The notes: a model not told the origin generated them from the letters alone. A stretch of 64,000 nucleotides of DNA from Geomesophilobacter sediminis (GCF_016458275.1 NZ_JAEMHM010000020.1:57602-121601), one strand, 5' to 3'. Counted from the stretch's first letter, positions 37,893 to 49,600 are shown. Program-made: numbers and translations.

Positions 37893-39218
37893 ATGACTGA
37901 TACCCTGTTGCCCTGCCGGATCCTCCTGGTCGACGACGAGGAGAACATCCTGCGCTCCATCACGCGGCTTCTCATCGAGGAAGATGCCGTCACCGTGGAG
38001 ACCGCCCTATCGGGGGAGGAAGCCTTGAAACTCCTCGACCAGTACCGCGACGTCGCGGTGATCCTGTCCGATCAGCGCATGCCGGGGATGAGCGGCGCGG
38101 AGTTTCTCCAGCAGGCGCGGGAGGCCGCTCCGGATGCGGTGCGGATGGTCCTTACCGGTTACGCCGACGTCGCCACCACGATCGACGCCATCAACAAGGG
38201 GGGTGCGTCCCGGTACATCACCAAACCCTGGGACGACGAGATGCTGCTGCGGACCCTCCAGGAGGGTGTGGCCCAGTACCGCATGCGGCAGGAAAACCGC
38301 CGCCTTTCCCTGCTGGTGGAGCAGCAAAACGCCGAGCTTGCCGAATGGAACACCAACCTCAAAAAGCGGGTCATGGACCAGACGGTCACCATCCGCAAGC
38401 GCAACGAGGAGTTGAGCGCCAGCAACGGCCAGATCGAGAAGGCGTTCCAGCAGACCATCCTCGCCTTTTCCCGGCTCGTCGAATTGCACGGTACCCGGCT
38501 CAAAGACCACGCCCGCAACGTAACCGAACTGGTCGTCAACTGCGCCACCACCCTCGGCTGGAGCGGCGACAAGGTCGAGGTCCTCCGGATCGCCGCCTTG
38601 CTGCACGACATCGGCGCCATCGGGATGGACCCGAACCTCATCGACTCCACCGGGACCGTGATGACCCGGGACCAGTTCCAGTCCTACCGGCAGCATCCGG
38701 TGCGCGGCCAGGCCGCCCTCGACGCGGTGGAAGAGCTCCGCGAGGCGGCCCTGCAGATCCGGCACCACCACGAGCGCTTCGACGGGAAAGGCTTTCCGGA
38801 CGGGCTTTCCGGCATCGAGATCCCGCCCGGGGCCCGCATCATCGCCTTTGCCGATTTCGTGGACCGCGAGCTGGGCGGGGTGCGTACCGCCTCCGCGCTG
38901 CAGGCGGTCCTCTCCCTTTGCAAGAGCAAGCTGGGGAGCCTGCTCGATCCCGAACTCTACGAACCGATGGAAGGGCACATCCTCAACCTCTACCAAGCGG
39001 CCCCCGAGCGCCATAAAGAACAGACCGAACGCGAATACCAGCCCAAGGATCTCCACGACGGGATGGTCATCACCAGAAACCTCTACAGCGGTACCGGGAT
39101 ACTCCTGCTCACCGCGGGGAGCGTGCTGGACAGCTCCAAAATCACCGCCATCCTGCGCTACTACCGGATCGATCCCCCCCAGGGAGGGATCATGGCCCTG
39201 GAGCCGATCGCCGGCTGA
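37893..39218 (+). CDS. Response regulator with HD-GYP-like phosphodiesterase domain
   Basis: A 441-residue protein. Receiver: residues 8-130, phosphoacceptor D60 (ILSDQRMP). After a coiled linker there is an HD domain with HD at 238-239 (LLHDIG) and HHHERFDGKGFP at 291-302. This is an HD-GYP arrangement in which GYP is GFP and the lysine that normally follows HDIG is alanine. HD-GYP enzymes cleave cyclic di-GMP; these changes leave metal binding possible but activity uncertain. A C-terminal extension follows. GGAGAGGA lies before the ATG at 37893. Confidence 0.85.
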   Translation: MTDTLLPCRILLVDDEENILRSITRLLIEEDAVTVETALSGEEALKLLDQYRDVAVILSDQRMPGMSGAEFLQQAREAAPDAVRMVLTGYADVATTIDAINKGGASRYITKPWDDEMLLRTLQEGVAQYRMRQENRRLSLLVEQQNAELAEWNTNLKKRVMDQTVTIRKRNEELSASNGQIEKAFQQTILAFSRLVELHGTRLKDHARNVTELVVNCATTLGWSGDKVEVLRIAALLHDIGAIGMDPNLIDSTGTVMTRDQFQSYRQHPVRGQAALDAVEELREAALQIRHHHERFDGKGFPDGLSGIEIPPGARIIAFADFVDRELGGVRTASALQAVLSLCKSKLGSLLDPELYEPMEGHILNLYQAAPERHKEQTEREYQPKDLHDGMVITRNLYSGTGILLLTAGSVLDSSKITAILRYYRIDPPQGGIMALEPIAG

Positions 39219-39256
39219 TGCCGGGGCGCAAGGATTCGAAACGCAAAGGAGAGCAG

Positions 39257-39799
39257 ATGAACGACCAAATCAATCAGCCGGACCGCATCCTCATCGTAGA
39301 CGACGAGCCGCACGTAATTTCAGCCTTGTGCCGCGCCCTGGCAGAGACCGGCTACGAGATCGCAGGGAGTACCAGCGGCGAAGAGGCGCTGCGGCTGATG
39401 GAGCGGGAAAGTTACAAGGTGGTGGTTTCCGACGAAAAGATGGGGGGAATGCAGGGGACCGAGTTTCTCGCCAACGTAAGGGTGCGCCATCCCAAGACGG
39501 TTCGGATGATGCTGACCGGTAACGCGAGCCTGGATCTGGCGATGAAGGCGGTGAACCGGGGGGAGATTTACCGGTTCTTCACCAAGCCGTGGAATGACAT
39601 CGAGTTGCAGCTGGCGCTCATGTGCGCCGTGGAGAAATACGACCTTGAGGAAGAGATCCGCCAGCTTTCCTGGACGGTGAAACGGCAGCTGTTCGAGTTG
39701 CAGTACCTGGAAAGCCATTATCCCGGCATCACCGAGATCCGTCGCGACGCAAGCGGTGCCATTCAGCTGGAGTTGACCGAGGAACCGCCGGAGAGGTGA
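39257..39799 (+). CDS. Response regulator with short helical tail
   Basis: A 180-residue protein: receiver residues 8-125 with phosphoacceptor D59 (VVSDEKMGG) and the FFTKPWND segment, then a helical tail of about 55 residues with no known domain. It is the third receiver after the Cache-PAS kinase. AAAGGAG six bases upstream fixes the start at 39257, not at an upstream in-frame ATG (39218) that overlaps the preceding stop. Confidence 0.87.
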   Translation: MNDQINQPDRILIVDDEPHVISALCRALAETGYEIAGSTSGEEALRLMERESYKVVVSDEKMGGMQGTEFLANVRVRHPKTVRMMLTGNASLDLAMKAVNRGEIYRFFTKPWNDIELQLALMCAVEKYDLEEEIRQLSWTVKRQLFELQYLESHYPGITEIRRDASGAIQLELTEEPPER

Positions 39800-39902
39800 G
39801 TTCCCAGCCCCGTCCCCCTTCACATTTCTTCCTCATTCTGGTTAGTGGCTCTGCATTTTTCTTCGCTACGACACGAGGTTAGCGAGGATTCAACGGATAT
39901 GC

Positions 39903-40103
39903 TTATCCACATACTCTCATTTGTTACAGGCGCCGCAACGACAGATAAGCGCCGGCAACAATCACCTCCCCCGTGGAATTTAGTCTTGACACGTTATTCC
40001 GGGCACTTACGCGAGGCGCCTAATCCTTGTGCAAGAAGCTAAACCGCTAGGGAAAACATTGCATTTATGACACATATCCACAGGCATAACGCGTTTATCC
40101 ACA
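39903..40103 (+). other. Cluster of DnaA-box sequences
   Basis: Perfect TTATCCACA boxes lie at 39903-39911 and 40095-40103 and a one-mismatch box (ATATCCACA) at 40074-40082, all on the same strand, in an AT-richer gap of about 400 bases (39800-40196) with no supported gene. The last two share TATCCACAGGCA. Genes converge on this gap, unlike at an origin, and no dnaA or dnaN is nearby. A DnaA-titrating or regulatory site is a possible reading. Confidence 0.5.
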
Positions 40104-40137
40104 GGCACAGTGGAAAGGTGGATTACTCATAAAATTA

Positions 40138-40174
40138 AAGAGCACCAACTGGTTCAATCCAGCTGGTGCTCTTT
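40138..40174. terminator. Bidirectional terminator
   Basis: AAAGAGCACCAACTGG and its near-perfect complement flank a six-base loop, with A/T runs on both sides. It lies just beyond the end of the minus-strand CheX-like gene. Confidence 0.88.
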
Positions 40175-40196
40175 AGAATTTATCAACTTATGTCCT

Positions 40197-40700
40197 TCAA
40201 TTATCCAGTGCCATCGCCACCAGGAACTTTTCTTCTTCGGAGGCGAACATCAAGGTGGTCACCTCCGGCTTGCCAGTGACATGGATGACGTACTCTTTTC
40301 CGATGACCACCGAAGGGGGCGAAATTCGGACGCTGCCGCCGCTGCGGTCCAACTGGTCCTTGAACGAGCCGGCCACCATGTTCGCCAGTTCCCCCAGGGC
40401 GTCCTGGACTTCCTCCCCGCACTCGTGTACTTCCAGGTCCAACATGTTCGAGGTCATCTTCATGGCCAGTTGGTTGGGGACGTGCAGACTGACCAAGCCA
40501 TCGTAGCTACCGGCGATGCCGATGAGCGCACTGACGCATTCGGTGAAGGTCCCTACCGGGTCGGCCGCCCCGGGAACGGATTTCAGATCGTCCATACCGA
40601 CCATGTCGGAGAAGACCTGTTTCACATCGCGGGTCATGTTCGCGATCAGTTCGTCTCCGGTAAGGTTGAGCCTGCCAAGCATCTGTGCTGAGAATTCCAA
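40197..40700 (-). CDS. CheX-like (chemotaxis phosphatase family) protein
   Basis: A 167-residue protein resembling the CheC/CheX/FliY phosphatase family. The helix GEEVQDALGELANMVAGSFK matches the family's E-x3-N catalytic helix, with acidic and asparagine residues in place. Such proteins dephosphorylate CheY-type receivers. The start at 40700 is a TTG because GGAGGG lies five bases upstream; an ATG six codons in (MLGRL) is an alternative. It lies downstream of the small His/Cys-rich gene on the same strand, with about 190 bases between. Confidence 0.82.
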   Translation of the reverse strand: MEFSAQMLGRLNLTGDELIANMTRDVKQVFSDMVGMDDLKSVPGAADPVGTFTECVSALIGIAGSYDGLVSLHVPNQLAMKMTSNMLDLEVHECGEEVQDALGELANMVAGSFKDQLDRSGGSVRISPPSVVIGKEYVIHVTGKPEVTTLMFASEEEKFLVAMALDN

Positions 40701-40773
40701 GATAACCCTCCTGATAAAAAAGCCACGCGCCCCCAAGCTCCCAAGCTCCCGCTTTGGGAACAAGACGTCAACG

Positions 40774-40800
40774 CAGGGTGGGCACCCCGTGCCCCGCGGA
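40774..40800. repeat. Palindrome of the GGGTGGGCAC family
   Basis: GGGTGGGCACCCCGTGCCC is a small inverted repeat; similar copies lie at about 58424-58440 and 59595-59620. Confidence 0.6.
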
Positions 40801-40888
40801 CGACGGTGGGGAGTGGGCTGCCTACCCTGCCTTTTCACTCCCGTTCCCCAGGTGAACCATGGCATGGGAACGAGGAGAGGGCGTTCGT

Positions 40889-41071
40889 TCACCCCCGTTG
40901 AAACTCGGGCCCGTCGGGGTGATGACAGTAATGATCGTGCCCGACCTGGGCGGCGTAGGGGCAGACTACCTTTTCTTCCGATTTGCATTGAAACAGGATT
41001 CCGCGGAAATGGTGGGTCTTGCAGTGGTCAGGATCGGGAAAACGATGATGTAGTGTTTCCGTCATACTCAA
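40889..41071 (-). CDS. Small His/Cys-rich protein, putative metal binder
   Basis: A 60-residue protein unusually rich in histidine and cysteine (HHRFPDPDHCKTHHF, a further CKSEEKVVCPYAA, and HDHYCHHPD). Four cysteines and about ten histidines suggest metal or haem binding, but I recognise no family. A strong ribosome site (GGGAGGAG) lies five bases before a TTG start; the ATG two codons on gives 58 residues. Upstream (41260-41363) lies the inverted-repeat operator with half-site also found near 1.2 kb, so its expression is probably tightly controlled. Confidence 0.65.
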   Translation of the reverse strand: MSMTETLHHRFPDPDHCKTHHFRGILFQCKSEEKVVCPYAAQVGHDHYCHHPDGPEFQRG

Positions 41072-41259
41072 CTACTCCTCCCTTTCAGCAAACTGTCACA
41101 GTCAATGAAACACCCCAGAACATTCACTCGGCCCCGTCACGAAGGCTGAGAGTCTCACATTAAATTTACAAGAATTGTGCCATCCCCGACAAGAAAAAGT
41201 CTTGTGGAAATTCAGATAGTTACTGATATCGGGAACATACAGCACGACACCCCGCGGGT

Positions 41260-41363
41260 GTCCATTTTTTTACAGTCAGTACTTTTTTTGAACGATTACT
41301 TCCTGGAATTACGAACAGTTACCAGCAAAATTGTAACAAAATGGACATGTCCATTTTCTAACA
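41260..41363. promoter_or_regulatory. Operator: inverted repeat plus half-site (second copy)
   Basis: TGTAACAAAATGGAC at 41332-41346 and its inverted partner GTCCATTTTCTAACA at 41349-41363 form the full site with a two-base centre. A half-site GTCCATTTTTTTACAGT lies 72 bases away at 41260-41276. The copy near 1.2 kb has the same half-sites 67 bases apart. The gap 41072-41490 holds no other gene. Confidence 0.7.
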
Positions 41364-41413
41364 CTTTTCTTAGTATTTCCAAATGGTTAGACTTCGAGAA
41401 TCGTTCCGGAAGC

Positions 41414-41452
41414 AGAGGGGACCGCGCGCATTCTGCAAGCGGTCCCCTTTCA
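41414..41452. terminator. Terminator-like hairpin
   Basis: GAGGGGACCGC and its complement GCGGTCCCCTTT bracket a 14-base loop. It lies 40 bases past the DsbA-like gene stop. T runs are better on the plus strand. Confidence 0.65.
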
Positions 41453-41490
41453 CCTCGGCCCGGGACGGTTTCCCCTCGGATCAACTACCT

Positions 41491-42459
41491 TTATCTTCCC
41501 TCCGATCGCGATCCACCGTCCCCCTTCAGCCAGTAAAAAAGTCCATCAAGGGCAATAGCATATACCCGGCGCGGCTTGGGACCGACGAAGACCTGGTTGC
41601 CGATGAAGACCGTTGGGGTGCCATAGAACCGGGTCTTGGCGATCTCGTCCATGCGCCGGTCCACGAGCGCCTGAACCGCCGGATCTTCCACGCAGCCCCC
41701 CAGATCGCCCCAATCGAGTCCCAGTTGCATTGCGGCTTTCCCGGCAAACTCCGGATCATCCAGCTGCTCTGGCGCAGCGGCGAACAGGATGTCGTTGAGT
41801 TGCCAATACCTCGCCTCATCGCGCCGGTAGACACATTCCGCCAGACGTGCGCTGAGGGTAGTGCTCACTTTCACCGGATAGTCCAGAAAACGGAACCGCG
41901 CCCCTCTGGCCGCGGCGAGTTCCTTGAGCGGGGCATAGATCTTCCTGGTGTAGCTGCAGCCGTAACAGCCGATCAGCACGATCTCCTTTTTGCCGGCTGG
42001 ATTGCAGACCGGGAACCGGGAAAGGTCAACCCCTTTCAGGGTCAGATCGGCCGCGGTCGGGGGATTCTCCTTGCAGCCCTGGGAGATGTCGGTGACCTCG
42101 TTGTTCTCCCCCTTGGGATCGAAGACACAGAAGCTCTCCTGGTTCAAGCCGTTGCAGCTGCCGGTCACATAAAAGAGGTACAGGCCCCGTGCCGCGTAGA
42201 CCGTACTCCCCAGCACGAGGATGAAAAAGACCCAGGCCAGAAGCTCGAAGTTCCGGTTGAGAAACCGCGCGGCCCTTTCGGAGCGGTTGATGACGCGCCC
42301 CAGGATCCGGCTCTTCATCTTTTCGTCGAAGCCGGTAATGCACGGGCGCAGGGTCACCCGACGCAGCACGCAGTCGAGCGCGTCCTTGGCGAGGCTGCGG
42401 TAGCGCGCGCTGAAGATGCCCAAGACGGACAGGATGAGGAGCGCCGCAATGCAGAACAT
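41491..42459 (-). CDS. Membrane-anchored DsbA-like thiol protein
   Basis: A 322-residue protein. It starts with a hydrophobic segment (residues 1-18) and has a second transmembrane helix at about 70-95 (LLAWVFFILVLGSTVYAA). The region after it, probably periplasmic, has extra cysteines and then a thioredoxin-fold domain with CYGC as the active-site pair, and a cis-proline loop in FYGTPTVFIG. That supports a disulphide exchange or sulphur-handling role. The start overlaps nothing but lies one base after the stop of the aminotransferase-like gene, so the two are co-transcribed. I cannot name the family more closely. Confidence 0.8.
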   Translation of the reverse strand: MFCIAALLILSVLGIFSARYRSLAKDALDCVLRRVTLRPCITGFDEKMKSRILGRVINRSERAARFLNRNFELLAWVFFILVLGSTVYAARGLYLFYVTGSCNGLNQESFCVFDPKGENNEVTDISQGCKENPPTAADLTLKGVDLSRFPVCNPAGKKEIVLIGCYGCSYTRKIYAPLKELAAARGARFRFLDYPVKVSTTLSARLAECVYRRDEARYWQLNDILFAAAPEQLDDPEFAGKAAMQLGLDWGDLGGCVEDPAVQALVDRRMDEIAKTRFYGTPTVFIGNQVFVGPKPRRVYAIALDGLFYWLKGDGGSRSEGR

Positions 42460-42460
42460 G

Positions 42461-43669
42461 CTAGAGCACCTTCTCGATCTTGCGCAGGCAGCGTACGAAC
42501 ACCTCCGCCTCCTCGATCGTGTTGTAGAAGTAGGCCGACGCCCGGACCGAGCCGGCAATTGAGTGCTTGTTAAACCAGGAATGGACGCAATGCTGCCCCG
42601 AGCGCACCATTACCTTGGCCATCTGGTCCAGCATCAGCGCGATCCGGTGCGGGTCGATCCCCGGCAGATGAAAGGAGAAGATCCCGCCGCGCAACTCCGG
42701 CGCCGCCGGCCCGATCAGCCTGATCCTGGGACTCTCCCGCAACGCTTCGGTCAGGTAACGGTTTAGGAGCAGCTCCTGCCTCTCGATCGCGTCAAAACCG
42801 ATTCTTTGGAGGTAGGCAACGGCAGCCCCCAGCCCGATGATCCCACCGTAGTCGTGCAGCCCCGCCTCGAACTTTTCCGGCGGAGGAAGGAACTCGCATC
42901 CTTCGTAGGTCGACGAGGAAACGGTCCCGCCGCCGACCATGAAGGGGCGCATCTGCTCCAGCAGGGGATATTTCCCGAAAAGGATCCCCGTTCCCGAGGG
43001 GCCAAGCATCTTGTGCCCGGAAAAGGCGACAAAGTCCACGTCCAGGGCCTTCACCTCGATGCGGCGGTGCGGCGCCGCCTGCGCGGCATCAAAAAGGACC
43101 AGGGCTCCGTGGTCATGGGTCATCTTGACGATCTCCCGCGCGGGAATACTGACCCCGTCCAGGTTCGAGGTGTACCCGAGGCAGACGAGCTTCACCCGGT
43201 CGTCGAGGAGTTTTTCAAAGGCAGCAAGATCGAAGGAGTTGTCATCGAGGGAGGAAACGATGCCCAGCGCGGCACCGGTCCGTTGGGTGAGGAGTTGCCA
43301 GGGGAGGAGGTTCGAGTTGTGCTCCTTGTCCGAGACGAGAATTACGTCCTTCTCGCCGACATCGAGCGCATGCGCCACCAGGTTGATCCCCTCGGTGGTG
43401 TTGCGGGTGAAGATGATCTCTTCCTTGCGCGAGGCGTTGAGAAAGGAGGCGACCGCGGCGCGGGTCTGGTCCAATTGGCGGGAAACCTCTTCGGCAAGCC
43501 GGTGCATGCTGCGTCCGCTGCAGGCAGAGGTGGTGAGATAGTAGCCGTTGATTGCGTCGATGACGGCACGCGGTCTCAGGCTCTGGCAGGCGTTGTCGAG
43601 GTAGATGACCCCGTCGGCCCCGTTTTTTTCCAGGATCGGAAAGTCCCGACGAACCGCCTCGACGTCCAT
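42461..43669 (-). CDS. Class V aminotransferase, cysteine desulfurase-like (SufS/CsdA type)
   Basis: A 402-residue PLP enzyme. The motifs of the SufS group are present: LDNACQS near the start, NTTEGINLVA, the DAAQAAPH segment and the PLP-binding lysine in AFSGHKMLGPSGTG. The active cysteine region (SGQHCVHSW, near residue 370) is also in place. Cysteine desulfurases transfer sulphur from cysteine to carriers for Fe-S or thiocofactor assembly. It is not next to sufBCD; it is coupled instead to a thiol-disulphide protein, so a role outside Fe-S assembly is possible. The ATG at 43669 follows GGGAGGG; a longer upstream frame is repeat-derived. Confidence 0.87.
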   Translation of the reverse strand: MDVEAVRRDFPILEKNGADGVIYLDNACQSLRPRAVIDAINGYYLTTSACSGRSMHRLAEEVSRQLDQTRAAVASFLNASRKEEIIFTRNTTEGINLVAHALDVGEKDVILVSDKEHNSNLLPWQLLTQRTGAALGIVSSLDDNSFDLAAFEKLLDDRVKLVCLGYTSNLDGVSIPAREIVKMTHDHGALVLFDAAQAAPHRRIEVKALDVDFVAFSGHKMLGPSGTGILFGKYPLLEQMRPFMVGGGTVSSSTYEGCEFLPPPEKFEAGLHDYGGIIGLGAAVAYLQRIGFDAIERQELLLNRYLTEALRESPRIRLIGPAAPELRGGIFSFHLPGIDPHRIALMLDQMAKVMVRSGQHCVHSWFNKHSIAGSVRASAYFYNTIEEAEVFVRCLRKIEKVL

Positions 43670-43702
43670 GGAGCCCTCCCCTTCCCGATGCAAGGAAGAT
43701 GC

Positions 43703-44485
43703 AGGAGCGACAATCTGGTCGCGAAAGACCCGGCATCGCGACCGCATGCGCCCCAAGGTAAATGAGTGTACTGCATACCAGCACACACATTATACGGCGC
43801 AGCAGGGAAAGTCATAATCATCCACCGTTACCGCACCGCCCCCTGTAGGAGCGACATTCCTGTCGCGATCGCCTCTCCAATAAGCAAGGAATCAGCCTAC
43901 CCTGTGGGAGCGCCTTTCCAGGCGCGAATGACCACCATTGCTGTCACCGCCTGCGGCGGATCGCGCCAGGAATGGCGCTCCCACAGTGAAAAAGCACCTT
44001 CATAAGTGAGAAAAAAAGCTCCACTCCGTCGAGATCCCCTCCCTCAAACAAGCAAAAAGCAGCCTACCCTGTGGGAGCGCCTTTCCAGGCGCGAATAACC
44101 ACCATTGCATTCACCGCCTTCGGCGGTTCGCGCCAGGAATGGCGCTCCCACAGTGAAAAAGCACCTTCATAAGTGAGACAAAAAGCGCCACTCCGTCGAG
44201 ATCGCGTCCCTCAAACAAGCAAAAAGCAGCTTACCCTGTGGGAGCGCCTTTCCAGGCGCGAATAACCACCATTGCATTCACCGCCTGCGGCGGTTCGCGC
44301 CAGGAATGGCGCTCCCACAGTGAAAAAGCACCTTCATAAGTGAGAAAAAAAGCGCCACTCCGTCGAGATCGGCCTCCTCAAACAAGCAAAAAGCAGCCTA
44401 CCCTGTGGGAGCGCCTTTCCAGGCGCGAATAACCACCATTGCTGTCACCGCCTGCGGCGGTTCGCGCCAGGAATGGCGCTCCCAC
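43703..44485. repeat. Tandem REP array 2 (167-bp unit, 4 copies) with single hairpins
   Basis: A degenerate GCGAC-type hairpin lies near 43703, just 5' of the desulfurase gene, and an intact one at 43844. Four REP pairs begin at 43904, 44071, 44238 and 44405, an exact 167-bp period. The unit has the same order as the array at 31.9-33.3 kb (GCGCC-TTTCCA-GGCGC, CACCGCC spacer, inverted ATTCCT hairpin) but a linker with CTCCGTCGAGAT. No gene is supported between 43670 and 44521. Confidence 0.93.
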
Positions 44486-44521
44486 AGTGAAAAGCAACGC
44501 CACCGGTAATCCGTGACCTAT

Positions 44522-45547
44522 TCATTCATGGAGAAAGGAAAGCAGCTCCGCGTGGAACCGCTCCGGCGCTTCCAAATGCGGGATGTGCCCCACCGACGGG
44601 ATCTCGATGAGCCTCGCCCCCGGAATCTGCGCGACCGTCTTTCTTCCCAACTCGGGATACTGCCCCGCCTTAGGGAGAAGCTCCTTGGGCACCCGCGCCT
44701 TCCCAACCACCGTCCGGTCGCTCTGGCCGATCACCAGCAGGGTCGGCACCCGAATCCGGCCGAACTCGTAGCAAACCGGCTGCTCGTAGATCATCTGGTA
44801 GGTCTCCGCGGACGAGAGCGCGAGCCGCGGGTACTCCCCGCTCAACTTCTGCCGCGCCGCCGCCTCGGCGGACGCACCGTACTCCGGCTTCCACTTCACG
44901 AAGTACCCCTTGTGGTAGGCAAAGATGCTCTCCGAGGTCGCCTTCATCTCCTGGAGGTAAAGCTCCTCCAGTGGAGCGTAAGGGACCAGGGTGCGGTAAT
45001 CCTCCAGGCCGATCGGATCTTCCAGCACCAGTTTGCTGACCGTTTCCGGGTACATCAAGGTGAACCGGGTCGCCACCATCCCCCCCATCGAATGCCCTAC
45101 CACGACCACCTTCTTGATTCCCAACGAGTCCAGGATCTTCTTCGTGTTCGCGGCAAGCAGATGGAAGCTGTAATGGAGGTCCGGTTTCGACGATTTGCCG
45201 AAGCCGATCTGGTCCGGCACCACGACGCGATACCCCTGTGCGGAGAGGGCATGAATGGTGTCTTTCCAATAAGCGCCGAAAAAGTTCTTTCCGTGCAGCA
45301 GCAGGACCGTCCTGCCGTTGGGAGCTCCGTTCGGGGCAACATCCATGTACGCCATGCGCAGGTCCTGGTGCTCGATGGTGAGGGGGAGATACGACACCGG
45401 GTACGGGTAGGCATAACCTTCGAGGGTGATGGACAACGGCGCGAGGTCCTTCGCCATGGCATGGGGGACCAAGCCAACCGACCCGCCGAGCAGCATCAAC
45501 ATCGCCAGCAAACCGATCCGAACCGGCAGAATTCGTTCTTTCATCAT
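44522..45547 (-). CDS. Exported alpha/beta hydrolase
   Basis: A 341-residue hydrolase. The signal peptide (about 1-32, ending AMA) directs export. The nucleophile motif GHSMGG is near residue 148, an oxyanion-type HGKNF lies upstream, and the catalytic histidine is in SVGHIPH near the end; the acidic residue is probably in the IGQSDR strand. Substrate and pathway cannot be told: similar proteins include lipases, esterases and haloperoxidase-like enzymes. Two adjacent ATGs follow AGGAGGAAAG; the first is used, and the second has better spacing. Confidence 0.88.
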   Translation of the reverse strand: MMKERILPVRIGLLAMLMLLGGSVGLVPHAMAKDLAPLSITLEGYAYPYPVSYLPLTIEHQDLRMAYMDVAPNGAPNGRTVLLLHGKNFFGAYWKDTIHALSAQGYRVVVPDQIGFGKSSKPDLHYSFHLLAANTKKILDSLGIKKVVVVGHSMGGMVATRFTLMYPETVSKLVLEDPIGLEDYRTLVPYAPLEELYLQEMKATSESIFAYHKGYFVKWKPEYGASAEAAARQKLSGEYPRLALSSAETYQMIYEQPVCYEFGRIRVPTLLVIGQSDRTVVGKARVPKELLPKAGQYPELGRKTVAQIPGARLIEIPSVGHIPHLEAPERFHAELLSFLHE

Positions 45548-46111
45548 CTTTCCTCCTGAATCAGCTGAAGTAGTTACGGGGGAGGCCCCGGTTCATCACG
45601 TGGAAAAGGTAAAGCGGCAGGTCGCGTTGAGGCACGAAACGCGACATCAACCCTTCGTATCAGCCTCGTTCCCAAGGTCCGACTTGGGAACGCAACCGCC
45701 GTTCAAAGCTCCAGCTTTGTGACGGAGATTCTGCGAAGCTGGAGCTTCCGGAAACGTTGACGTTCCCAAGCTGGAGCTTGGGAACGAGATGGTTTCCGGC
45801 ATCAATTAAGGGAAAGCCCCTCAGTCTTCCGGCTGAAGGGCTTTCTGGTTGGTTGGCTGTGGTGCCATTTACTACCATGTCCCAAGGTGAATGCAAAGCG
45901 AAAACAGTGTGAAAATGCCCCTCCGTTCGTAGCGGTAGCCGGCCTGCCCACTCCAGTCATAGTTCCCACGCCAATGCGTAACCCTGCAGTAACAGCTGCG
46001 ATTTAACCGATGCCAAAGGGTGAAGATCGCTAAAGAAATCTCACTCTCCCGCCGATAGAAATGATTAGGTACTGGATCATCCTACGCACAGCCTTTGAGG
46101 GAGCGTGGCAC
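45548..46111. repeat. Intergenic region with several palindrome types and a terminator
   Basis: About 560 bases with no gene. A TCGCGTT-AAACGCGA palindrome lies near 45615-45645, three inverted repeats of the TTCCCAAG family run from 45661 to 45792, and a stem-loop (GGAAAGCCCC... CTGAAGGGCTTTC) at 45811-45846 is terminator-like on both strands. Confidence 0.7.
45811..45846. terminator. Bidirectional terminator-like hairpin
   Basis: GGAAAGCCCCTCAG pairs with CTGAAGGGCTTTC around an eight-base loop. It could end the minus-strand transcript arriving from upstream genes to the right, but no such gene is close. Confidence 0.6.
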
Positions 46112-49177
<3,066 letters not shown>

Positions 49178-49198
49178 CCGTAAAACCAGGCGTTCTGC

Positions 49199-49345
49199 AG
49201 ATTGCCGCCCTCGGGCCCGATTCCGCAGATTGCCGCCCTTGAGCCCGATTCTGCAAATTGCCGCCAACGGGCCCGATTCCAAATTGCCGCCATCGGGCCC
49301 GATTCCAAATTGCCGCCAACGGGCCCTATTCCGCAGATTGCCGGC
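49199..49345. repeat. Tandem 26-28 bp minisatellite
   Basis: Five copies, and the start of a sixth, of a unit beginning ATTGCCGCC and containing GGGCCCGATTCC. Copies differ at a few bases and by two-base length changes. It begins 21 bases after the hybrid kinase stop. The unit has no GCGCC-type stem and is not a REP. The remainder of 49178-49666 has one REP hairpin, a TTCCCAAGG palindrome near 49470 and the terminator below. Confidence 0.85.
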
Positions 49346-49374
49346 CACTGTGCCGGAAGCTCTTCTGCCGCACT

Positions 49375-49400
49375 GTGGGAGCGCCCTTCTGGGCGCGATT
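49375..49400 (+). repeat. REP hairpin with CTTCTG loop
   Basis: GTGGGAGCGCC-CTTCTG-GGCGC. The loop-closing pair is C-G instead of T-A or A-T, a further covarying version of the family. Confidence 0.75.
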
Positions 49401-49600
49401 TTCCCCTGCTGAGCCGGGACCTCCTCCCCTCTTCCCGAAGCGGCCCTCACCGTCCTTTCCTCTCTCGTTCCCAAGGTCCACCTTGGGGACGCAATGCCGT
49501 CCCAAGCTCCAGCTTGGTAATCTCCGCATCCGCAACCAGAGTAAGGCATCTTCCCGGCACGATTTCCGCGGAGCGTAAGCCTCTTTTTCTTGGAAACAAG

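Noticed and set aside
39903..40103. Chromosomal origin
   Set aside because: Genes converge here and dnaA, dnaN and gidA are absent.
49199..49345. CRISPR array
   Set aside because: Units join directly with no spacers.
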